Assembly: GCA_935421135.1 (NCBI GenBank)
Contig: OW285196.1
Span: forward strand, 13,513,001-13,577,000
Direction of reading: 5' to 3'
From: Bugulina stolonifera
Taxonomy: Eukaryota; Bryozoa; Gymnolaemata; Cheilostomatida; Bugulidae
DNA length: 64,000 nt
Below the pieces are notes generated by a model that ran no database searches, was not told the DNA's origin, and saw only the letters and a list, made by a program, of their open reading frames with translations. Below are positions 56,901-64,000 of this stretch, piece by piece. The translations under genes and the position numbers were made by a program. Each line of letters begins with the position of its first letter. Within the stretch, counting starts at the first letter, position 1.

Positions 56901-59900
56901 TTAGTAACAAAATATATCACATGACGCCAGGACTGGTGTAAAGTAGTTATACATAGGCTTCCTATTTCACCCCCTTTACTCTTGCAAATATAACTGACTG
57001 ACTGACTTATTGACTGACTGACACCTACCATGATCACTTGATCATATGAATTCAATCTCTCTTCTATTTGAGTGACTTCCTTCACAGCCTCATCTATAAG
57101 CTGCATGAGCTGTAGTACATGATCTTCAGATGATACGATAGAGTGAACGTTGGCCTGCGTGAATACAATACAGTAATACGATAGTATAATACAGTAATAC
57201 ACAGCATAATACAGTAATGCATAGTATAATGCGCTACTACATAATATAATACAGTAATATTGTGATCATACAACATAATATCATCTTACAATAAAAGTGT
57301 AAGTTATGTGATGGAATAGGTGCATATTAATTACGGTCAACATTATATTAGGACACATGAAATACAATTCTATAGTGAAGAACTCAATACAAGTTGTCCC
57401 CTCCTGCTCCTGCAATATTATAGAGTATAGACGATAAATTGTGAGCTTGGTCTAGTCTTGTGCTCTTAGCATTGCGAAGACAAACTATTAGCAGTGAGGG
57501 AATGTAAATATGTCTTGCAAATGCCTGAAAATTGGATGTTTCCACACAGGGAATAGATATTCATAAGTCAATATTGATAATTACATTGCTACACAATGAC
57601 CAATGTGACACAATGCTATACTTTTGTTCAACTAGTGGTTTACCATGCAATCTATGGAGTTATCCCCCCAATAGCACCGTGTAAAAAGGGATAATAACTC
57701 CTATTAATTACATGTATAATGAGTGCGTTCCTTGTTCTCACACACAGATAGACCACGTTGACAGCATTATCAGATGAATGAAACTCACCCCATCGAGAAC
57801 TGAGAGGTCAAGGGAAAGCTTATCAGCAAATCTGTGAGCATCGCTGATGGCGATCTCCGAGTCCATCATCAGCTGAGTAATGTCATTCTCTTCCTTCGTC
57901 GAGATGATTTGATAGGCAAGGTCACCCAGAGCGTCAAACGAGTGGTCATCATCAGTGGATTGTCCATTTACATCAACAGCGGGTATAGAGACTGTAACAA
58001 AGTACAGCCATAGCAAGCTCTCTACTGAGAATCTTATACAAGAGCACAAATTTGAGTAAATTCATATAATGTGAATGCATGGTAGGATTCAGGTGACAGA
58101 TAAAACTTTCATTGAGCAAAAATGAACTGAATTTATTTGTATCATCCAATTTAAGAGTTGGCATTTGACAATATTTATACATGTAGTTATATAGACAGTA
58201 GCAACTTTATGCCAATGCGGCATAGCAACTTTATGCCAATGCTGCAAGGTAAAGTAAGATGTGATCATAATTAGTAGGTCAAGGGATAAGTACATACTCA
58301 CCATCTGTAATTACTTGACCTACATTCTCAAAGACGGGTTGAGTCTTTAGATATCTCTTGCTTAGCTGCAACACAATGAGATAGATACATAAACTATAGC
58401 TAATATACTGATATACTAGCATTTGTCCAAATGATCATAATTACAAGTAACATCACTTAGACTTATTAATTCTTGTATATTGTTCAACAACAAGTTAACT
58501 CTCAACACTTGGGGTACACAATAAATACCTTCCACAAAACCTGCAGCAGATCAGTCTTATGATTGGCTACTTCCGCTTTCCACTTGTAAACCTTCTCCAG
58601 CGTCAGATCAAACTCCGCACTGATGGCTCCTTCACCTTGACCGGATAAGCCTACAGAACAGAACAGCGTAAACAAACAGCAAAATGCAAATTTTAATCGA
58701 ATTTCACCATTTCCTTAGGCTAGTGGTGAACACAATAGTTGATCTACTTATTACACTGTGGGTGAGAATTGAGTTATGTTGCAGTTATGAATATGATGGC
58801 ACAGAATTCTGCTTCGTTCATATCAGCTTATAATGTAAATTGTGGATCTGAGCACCCGCTGTCGCCGATACGTTTGATTATACTGGATTTTACAGCGTAT
58901 TGTGTAGGAATAAAATCACACTATGATCTGAGAATTGACAGTAATTTAAACATTCACCAGTCATTAGAGCAAACAATGATTTCGGTACAAGGGAATGAAC
59001 TTAAATACCTTCTGTAAAATGGCCATCAACTGATTTCAAGTCACCTAACTCCCAGCTAGCTTTCTTCTTAAATCCATCACCTTTCTCTGCCTTCTTCACA
59101 GTATGGAGCTTACATATCACAGGCTTCTCACTCGTTACTATAGAGAAATGATGTGAGCAAAACTGAACTATAGGTATACCATGAGAGGTTGTTTTGTTTT
59201 TGTTTTTGTTTTTGTTTTTGTTGCTTGGCCATCCTATTTCGCGGACCTCAGAAGTTCGAAACTAGGTTAGAACAGAGCACATCCAAAGAGTAAGATTACA
59301 TACAGCCTCAAACATACCAAATGTTAAAAAAGACTTATTTTAGCTGCAACACGCCCTTGATATAATAGGCTATTTAGAAATCAGGCTATGCATGCCAGTA
59401 GATTACCTGTTACACTTGATATAATAGGATATTTAGCAATCAGGCTATGCATGCCAGTAGATTACCTGTTACACTTGATATAATAGGATATTTAGCAATC
59501 AGGCTATGCATGCCAGTAGATTACCTGTTACACTTGATATAATAGGATATTTAGCAATCAGGCTATGCATGCCTGTAGATTACCTGTTACACAGAGAAAT
59601 GTTTGTTGCTTTTTTTCTTAGTCTCCTTGGTTTTGGAAACACATATACAGCTAACTAATCTTTCATGAGTAAATAACTCCTTCTGTATGTTCTCTCTTGC
59701 CTTAGACAAGTCAACCTGTTTAGGTGCATCCGATGTGGTCTTGGACAGTTTGCAATTTCCAGGCGTCCCTATAAATCATTAAGAGTTCAACTATAATAGG
59801 ACTATAATAGGACTTTTTAAAAAGATAAACAAAAGCTAAGACCAATGATGAGCAAAGGGTTTCGGGTGTGTTTAGCCGCAATGTTCTTGTGATTCAAATT

Positions 59901-60891
59901 TAGGATGAAACAACAATTGATGGATACATTTCTAAAGCTACAACTATATACTAGATACAGGATATGTACTACTATCTACACTATAACCTATAGGATGGGA
60001 GGTCAAGGCACAGCCATATTGTTTGGGGACTTGGTTCTCAACAACTATACAGTATCAATCAATACGCTATGTGAAAGTGTAGATAGCAAGGAGTGAGTTC
60101 ATTAGCTGGCACCATTGAAGGCAGCACATGGAAACACCCATAACACCACACAGTTTTAAATTCAAGACAATATCCGAGACACGACGTCATAAAATATTCA
60201 AGGTGAGACTGGGTTTCAGGATTCAAGTCACTTTCCTTAAAGCTTGCCTACTGCATGTAAGCTCTACATAATTCATATGATTCGTATCATTATGCATTTG
60301 AAATAAGTATGAGCGGCAGACTCTTGGCCTTTAATATTACTATGGAATGAGATTCGCATGTCTACAAGTACAATCACCAACTAGTAAGGAGTTATGTTCC
60401 CATTGCTAAAATAATCCCATGAGTAGACCACTTTTATTATGGATTGTTAATTATACAGTCCATCTTACATCTTGCATTGTGAGAGAGTTAATTGAAATAC
60501 AATTAACAGTTTTGTATCTAGAGGTAGACCAGTAGATTAGAAAATCAATGTGTGGGAAGTTAGGTAGTATTACACTGAATCAGTAATCAATTCCTAGGGC
60601 TGACCTCACACTAATCAAACACTCAAATAGTCAGGGCTAGGACTTGATAGTTTTAAGAATAGAGTAATATATGCTATCAGCTATTCACTACAAGAATAGA
60701 GAATCTGCCTATTTGATAGTGAAATTTAAATATAGGGAATAGCTTTTATACCCGCTGAATCGCGATTAATTAGAAGTTGTCTTCTCTCAAATCATATTTG
60801 AGAGAGAACAATTCAAAGGCGCCCATTTATTTCCATGAAAATTAAAAAGCACAAGCACAGCAATTTCTTGTTTACTTCTCTTCAGCTCCAT
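38995..60891 (-). CDS. EXOC1: Exocyst complex component 1 (Sec3)
   Basis: Tethers secretory vesicles at the plasma membrane as an exocyst subunit. Exons 5'-3': 60876-60891 (tentative start), 59593-59768, 59009-59162 (or -59137), 58529-58650, 58302-58365, 57789-57991, 57029-57154, 56610-56711, 56003-56135, 48753-48892, 48145-48349, 45000-45080, 44816-44841, 42984-43088, 42316-42442, 41768-41851, 40570-40725, 39761-39883, 39513-39584, 38995-39147. Identifying stretches: [101 protein letters not shown] and C-terminal IAQMH. These match animal EXOC1 in order, and phases agree across junctions. Two conserved segments are not found (introns 48893-56002 and 40726-41767), and exon 48145-48349 has one surplus base. 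The start exon rests only on ATG context and phase. Confidence 0.93.
39362..39512 (-). repeat. 15-bp minisatellite at an EXOC1 splice donor
   Basis: About 10 copies of GTTTGACCTAGATAA (plus strand). On the EXOC1 strand the array starts at the donor of exon 39513-39584: CTACAG-GTATGTAGGTCAAAC then TTATGTAGGTCAAAC and so on. Each unit carries AGGTCA. Confidence 0.92.
40726..41330. other. EXOC1 intron, expected exon not found
   Basis: Human EXOC1 has about 45 residues between the parts encoded by exons 41768-41851 and 40570-40725. No matching exon could be recognised here on the minus strand. Joining the flanking exons directly keeps the frame. Confidence 0.5.
41332..41767 (-). repeat. 20-bp minisatellite of tandem splice-donor motifs
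   Basis: About 21 copies of a 20-bp unit, on the EXOC1 strand GTAAGTACTGTACAGTTGAG. It begins at the true donor of exon 41768-41851 (ACATTTGAG-GTAAGTACTG), so nearly every unit recreates GAG-GTAAGT. A few units carry GCAAG or GTAGG variants. Confidence 0.95.
42470..42735. repeat. 31-bp minisatellite in EXOC1 intron
   Basis: About 8 copies of CAACCAATGATATTACAGGT + AATTGAACAAA, some with ATAACTGGT or ATAACCGGT. It lies about 30 bp upstream (in EXOC1 sense) of the acceptor of exon 42316-42442. Confidence 0.93.
43136..43640. repeat. Fold-back repeat in EXOC1 intron
   Basis: The left part (CCACTTTTGTCACAGGATCTC ... GACAAAGCAAAATCATAGG) and right part (CTGGGATTTTGCTTAGTCAG ... GCCCAGGCTAGTGTGCTTGC) are inverted, diverged copies. 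A third copy lies at 40007-40150. Likely a MITE family; inner and outer edges are unclear. Confidence 0.55.
44345..44575. repeat. Degenerate GGACAGGAAGTAGAGRTG-type repeat
   Basis: Purine-rich degenerate tandem repeat with a period near 18 bp in an EXOC1 intron. Open minus-strand frames through it (Leu/Pro/Ser/Thr-rich) are compositional artefacts. Confidence 0.6.
45098..46572. repeat. 46-bp minisatellite, main block
   Basis: About 32 copies of a 46-bp unit (ACACAGTAGATATAGTAAGT + ACAGCTATAGAGTATGACTA + TATATA), with CAGTAGACATAG, CATTAGATATAG and GGTACAG variants recurring in blocks (higher-order repeats). It begins some 20 bp from the acceptor of EXOC1 exon 45000-45080. Confidence 0.96.
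46573..47683. mobile_element. Non-autonomous hAT element inside the 46-bp array
   Basis: Ends CAGTGCTCAAAGTGTA / TACACTTTGAGCACTG, with a perfect 8-bp duplication TATATAAC (46565-46572, 47684-47691) inside one 46-bp unit. 1.1 kb, no transposase ORF. A strongly G-rich tract at 46618-46650 is followed by GCGCAGCGGAAAATTT, also seen at 61313-61335. Confidence 0.92.
47684..47905. repeat. 46-bp minisatellite, second block
   Basis: About 4.8 further copies of the 46-bp unit after the hAT insertion. Confidence 0.95.
49103..49894 (+). repeat. Dispersed duplicate, copy 1 (about 790 bp)
   Basis: From GGATGAAACAACAATTGATGG to ACACTCAGATAGTC. It is matched in the same orientation at 59901-60632 with high similarity and small indels. 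Both copies lie in introns of the EXOC1 gene model. No coding potential; mobile-element origin unproven. Confidence 0.85.
51110..52450 (+). pseudogene. Duplicate of the nucleotidyltransferase-TPR gene 5' end
   Basis: Colinear with 29340-30990: an untranslated exon-like unit (51150-51239), a coding first exon (51526-51618) and intron sequence beyond it. The 31-codon first exon is intact, with ATG ATG, open frame, and a GTGAGA donor; it differs from the functional copy at a few residues (for example VEHL for VEYL, KNGDWMD for KDGDWVD). No nucleotidyltransferase or TPR exon follows in the window. The segment lies in an EXOC1 intron in the opposite orientation. Confidence 0.75.
52680..55680. repeat. 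31/25-bp minisatellite, about 100 units
   Basis: Units of AGTAGAGCACTAGAATACAA + TGTATATACCT (31 bp), alternating with a 25-bp form lacking ACCTAG. Point variants (GTACTAG, CAACGTA, ACTATG, ATATATA) recur in blocks, for example around 52980-53340 and 53625-53950, indicating higher-order duplication. 3 kb in the largest EXOC1 intron. Confidence 0.97.
55690..56000. other. Intron flank, no feature
   Basis: Sequence between the 31-bp array and EXOC1 exon 56003-56135, with a short ATATAATATAAT tract at about 55727-55757. I searched it for the missing EXOC1 segment and found nothing. Confidence 0.5.
56395..56640 (-). repeat. 62-bp repeats including an EXOC1 exon end
   Basis: About four diverged units. 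The EXOC1 exon end and donor (CTCAGCACACTAGTG-GTAGG on the minus strand, exon 56610-56711) reappears near 56480-56510 as a tandem copy. Intervening units carry CCAATGGATTTGGAGTGTTT. Confidence 0.85.
57652..57706. repeat. Hairpin GGAGTTATCCCCCC ... GGGATAATAACTCC
   Basis: Short imperfect inverted repeat in an EXOC1 intron. Same general motif class (GGAGTTRTC...) as other hairpins in the window. Confidence 0.5.
59345..59592 (-). repeat. 59-bp minisatellite at an EXOC1 splice donor
   Basis: Four copies, nearly identical after the first. On the minus strand the array starts at the end of exon 59593-59768 (CATTTCTCT-GTGTAACAGG), and each unit repeats TGTAACAGGTAATCTAC, a donor-like sequence. Confidence 0.93.
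59901..60632 (+). repeat. Dispersed duplicate, copy 2 (about 730 bp)
   Basis: Partner of 49103-49894; lacks a segment present there around 49219-49260 (GACGGAAACTACTGCTTGTA). Confidence 0.85.
60773..60825. repeat. Hairpin GAAGTTGTCTTCTCTCAAAT ... TTTGAGAGAGAACAATTC
   Basis: Close relative of the 19509-19555 hairpin, about 40 kb away. Confidence 0.7.
60876..60891 (-). CDS. EXOC1: Candidate EXOC1 start exon
   Basis: On the minus strand, ACAATGG (good start context) opens MELKR, followed by AGAGAA-GTAAAC. The 16-nt coding piece ends in phase 1, as the exon at 59593-59768 requires. This is the only phase-compatible start I found. It lies beyond the duplicated block at 59901-60632. Confidence 0.3.
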
Positions 60892-61149
60892 TGTTCTGCA
60901 GAGTTCATATTGTGTTTATATTATTTTCTACAATGCACAGTAGGGCTGCATCATGGATTTGAAACTCCATTGATAACGTGATAAGAAGGTATCAGGGTAG
61001 CAGCAATATACTCAATTTAATATAGCCAAGTCAAATGCATGTATACTAGGCATCACATATATAAGCTTCAAATGGCCTGTGGAAACTGTAGAAGCATTAG
61101 TGTTGTACAGCTGTACATGTACTGTTGCAGCAGTATACATGTACAAAGT

Positions 61150-61850
61150 AAAATTTAGATTTATCTCCTCATGATTTTCTGTCACTGTCTAAAATACTAT
61201 ATATTTGTGGTTAAACATAAAAATGTTCACCACACATACTATAATGAGGGGTGTAGGTTCGAAAAGTCGAGTGAGGAGGCAGAAAGTTGGGTGGGAGGGG
61301 GCGCAAGTGCATGCGCAGCGGAAAATTTTCAAATCTCACTCTGAAGTGCAAAAATTAGACATAGCAGCATGCTACAAGTACTCATTACTACTTCTGTTAC
61401 TACAACTTGCAATAGAAGTGAAAGTGTTACAGTACTATTACTAGCTAGTAAAACTTTATAATAACTACAATACAATATTACATGATTGTATGCTTTTACA
61501 AAGAATCTCCAGGCGCAAGTGTATTTTATAAATTAAAATTTTCAACTTTTAATAGCCGATCAACAACTATTGTCATTATGAATTAATTATTTAAAATCAA
61601 ATGCATTTAAAATAAATATCTTTGCAAGAAAAGTGTAGTAGCCTATTAAAGCTAAGATAATGTTAATAGTATAATTATATTATATATAAATTTAAAGTTG
61701 AAATATCTAATTATTTCATATTATTATTGTTATATTATTATATTTTCGAATTAGTGAATGTGATTTTCTTTACAATACTATTTAGTTGTTAGTAGTGAAT
61801 GTAGCAGTAGAGTAGTAGCTGTCAGTGGAGTGGCAATGGCTAGAATGAAT
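61150..61850. other. AT-rich sequence with a hAT-MITE fragment
   Basis: Around 61250-61345, a G-rich stretch followed by GCGCAGCGGAAAATTTTC resembles the inner part of the 46573-47683 element. The rest is AT-rich with no supported gene. Confidence 0.4.
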
Positions 61851-61965
61851 AACTAAAATGAATGCAAACACTTTTAATTATATTAAAAGAATAAATCACA
61901 AATATTTGAAAGGAGCCAAAATAATTATAACAAATAATAATTATATTATTATTATAATTATTATT

Positions 61966-62547
61966 GTGGTGGACAGAGAGACCCATAAAGCTGTGTGCTC
62001 TGCTAAAAGGTTCTATGGCTGTGCCAAGGTTAAAGACTTGCGGTCTTGTGAATGGATGAATGAATGAATAAATATTTTTTATGAATTTAGTTATTTATTT
62101 ATATCAAGGAAAAACTTATAAGCGCAAAAGTAAAAGTAGTGATCAGGTGAATCGATTTGTAAGTCACTGCTATCCATGAGGTTGTTCCTTCCCTGTGACT
62201 GACTACGAGCAGATGCATGAAATTTAATTCCATTATCATTATCATTGATTATGATTAAAAAAATAATCATAATGGAATTAAATTTCATGCATCTGCTCGT
62301 AGTCAGTCACAGGGAAGGAACAACCTCATGGATAGCAGTGACTTACAAATCGATTCACCTGATCACTACTTTTACTTTTGCACTTATAAGTTTTTCCTTG
62401 ATATAAATAAATAACTAAATTCATAAAAAATATTTATTCATTCATTCATCCATCCATCCATTCACAAGACCGCAAGTCTTTAACCTTGGCATAGCCATAG
62501 AACCTTTTAGCAGAGCACACAGCTTTATGGGTCTCTCTGTCTACCAC
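61966..62547. repeat. Long palindrome, arms of about 270-280 bp
   Basis: Left arm 61966-62236 and right arm 62269-62547 are inverted copies around a 32-bp AT-rich centre. They differ by a few substitutions (for example GGCTGTGCC/GGCTATGCC, AAGCGCAAAAG/AAGTGCAAAAG) and by extra GGAT units, so the arms have diverged and this is unlikely to be a cloning or read artefact. Each arm, read outward-in, can encode the same short peptide (VVDRETHKAVCSAKRFYG). Confidence 0.93.
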
Positions 62548-62628
62548 TTGCAAGGCAGTCATTATTCCAGGATTACTGGCTATAGTTACGCAGCAACACC
62601 ATAGAGTTATAAGTAGAGTGATAACCAT
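62446..62628 (-). CDS. Possible 60-aa ORF spanning the palindrome edge
   Basis: The first 27 residues, outside the palindrome, are hydrophobic (MVITLLITLWCCCVTIASNP), like a signal peptide. The rest is the palindrome-arm peptide ending SCEWMDG. The family is not recognised. The inverted copy at 61966 onward could be a duplicated exon. Confidence 0.2.
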   Translation of the reverse strand: MVITLLITLWCCCVTIASNPGIMTALQVVDRETHKAVCSAKRFYGYAKVKDLRSCEWMDG

Positions 62629-62639
62629 AGAGTTATCTT

Positions 62640-63292
62640 CCCTAAAGCAGGAACTCCGGTTAATTTTGTGATGCCACTTTTCATCCCGGCGGCCATGATG
62701 TGTTGGGGATTTTCGGTTCGGTTACGCCCTTTATTGAATTTGAATATCAGTACATCATAAAATTATTATTATGCAGCTCCTAGTTGTAGTTATTTTGGCT
62801 TTCAGTAGGGAAAATTACTTCACTCAATAGCTGTAGCATTCAGTAACCCTTTCACCTCAAAGTACGATACCGCTAAAGCTATTGCAATTGTTAATTACAC
62901 CCATCATCTTGTTGTACATGTATAGAAATAGTGACAATTAGTACATTTAAGAGTTGTCCACTCTTGCGCACTTGAGAGAATAATATAACTTCTCGCTAAA
63001 ATTGATTGGCTGACTGTAGATAGGATAGTGATAGCTGTTTGAACTTTAAACCTATGTCCTATGGTTTATCCTGGTATCATATGATTGATAGAGTATGAGT
63101 ATTAATAGGTGTATTCCTTTATGTAGAACAGATCTGCAGAAGTTGTATATTAAAAATAAAAAAATCTATGTAGACATAGGCAAAACCAATTCATAACATA
63201 GAGCATAAATGCCAATATTTCTACTGAATAAAAATAACTGTTAGATATGATAAAGCTTAGACATGCACAACATAAGAACTCTGATTCAATAT
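62640..63292. other. No recognisable gene
   Basis: AT-rich sequence between the palindrome ORF and the 63293 exon-like stretch. Only a short AGTTATCTTCCCTAAAGCAGGAACTCC motif near 62630-62660 recalls the hairpin at 63669. Confidence 0.45.
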
Positions 63293-63388
63293 TTAGAAGT
63301 CACTCCTTGCCATTCTTAGGAATAGGTCAGCCAGCTCTCCAAAATTCACAGCATCAGCAGAGATCAATATTCTGTTTAGTAGACCTAT
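63293..63388 (-). CDS. Possible terminal exon of another gene
   Basis: After CCTAATATAG on the minus strand, an open stretch encodes LNRILISADAVNFGELADLF and then LRMARSDF followed by a stop. It has an amphipathic helical look and plausible codon use. No upstream exons were identified and the family is not recognised. Confidence 0.25.
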   Translation of the reverse strand: MGLLNRILISADAVNFGELADLFLRMARSDF

Positions 63389-63668
63389 ATTAGGAAATTG
63401 ATACCAGATCAATAAATGCTTCATGCTTACCACACATACGTAAATAGTTTGCAGACATATAACAGGTACTAGATCCAAGTAATAAAGCAGTAATAAAACA
63501 TGTCCAATGCCTACTGTTTTACCATAATAGTACAACTATTAGTAGTAACATTATTCTTGCCAAATTGGCATTACATTATAGCAGAGTGAAATAAAGTACG
63601 ATTTCGATAGGACATATAATTATGTTGATATAGCTGATTACTCTGGATGTTACCTATGAATTAACGCC

Positions 63669-63748
63669 AAGTTCCTGCTCTAGGGGTGTTACCTCTATGG
63701 TTATAACTGGTTATAACCATAGACGTAACACCCCTAGAGCAGGAACTT
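63669..63748. repeat. Near-perfect 80-bp hairpin
   Basis: Arms AAGTTCCTGCTCTAGGGGTG + TTAC...TATGGTTATAAC and their complement, with almost no loop. Probably a miniature fold-back element; a small structured RNA is an alternative. Confidence 0.85.
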
Positions 63749-64000
63749 GACGATATGCGAGTATATTATCTTAGGCCAGAAAACAGATGAGATAGAAGGG
63801 AGCTGAATGATGTGGTAGAACTATTGTTGACTAGAGTCAAAGACAGACACAATCACTTGCCTTAGATAGCTACTAGTAGGAGGTGATAACTCCAAACCCT
63901 TGTGGTAAAACATACTTGGCTTATTTGGTCACTAGTGACATAGAATGCTATGAGATTTGTGGTTGCTAATACTATAATGCTCCTTGTATGTTAATCTGTA
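63749..64000. other. No recognisable feature
   Basis: Window end; AT-rich, nothing supported. Confidence 0.5.

Overview
The window looks like nuclear DNA of an early-branching metazoan, most likely a sponge. This is inference: it is AT-rich, has many short introns with GT-AG borders, carries animal-type transposons (hAT, Tc1/mariner, LTR, a LINE fragment, a tRNA-derived SINE), and encodes EXOC1, a nucleotidyltransferase-TPR protein and a multidomain lectin-like protein. There are no operons or prokaryotic signals.

Layout. Positions 1-9133 hold a 102-bp minisatellite split by three transposons, each with a clean target-site duplication: a minus-strand LTR element with gag-like ORFs and no pol (491-5344), a 1.6-kb non-autonomous hAT (5559-7162) and a decayed Tc1/mariner (7381-8755). 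Positions 9557-17170 (+) carry the 3' part of a modular gene: three galactose-binding (F-type lectin/FTP-like) domains, a Thr-rich linker and a C-terminal six-cysteine defensin-like domain. A solo LTR and a SINE sit in its introns. Positions 17171-29000 are mostly repeats: a MITE, a 12-bp VNTR, hairpins, and a 3.1-kb element with long GC-rich terminal inverted repeats and a 9-bp target duplication. This stretch also holds one small Arg-rich ORF and duplicated 5' non-coding exons.

Positions 29839-36221 (+) encode a 1,559-residue protein: a Pol-beta-type nucleotidyltransferase (DUF294-like) followed by 15 nearly identical 44-residue TPR units. Positions 38995 to about 60891 (-) are EXOC1 (Sec3, exocyst subunit), with 18 recognisable exons plus a candidate start exon. 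Its introns are full of minisatellites. Several of these begin exactly at an EXOC1 5' splice site, and one array repeats a near-consensus splice donor about 22 times. One EXOC1 intron also carries a second copy of the 5' end of the nucletidyltransferase-TPR gene in the opposite orientation. Positions 61000-64000 contain a 580-bp palindrome, a short hairpin and a possible terminal exon of another minus-strand gene.

The three main genes have no evident shared pathway. EXOC1 is housekeeping. The lectin-defensin and nucleotidyltransferase-TPR genes look like lineage-expanded, possibly defence-related genes, but that role is inferred from domain type only. Exon borders were read by eye from splice consensus, reading phase and, for EXOC1, recalled similarity to the human protein. 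No search was run.
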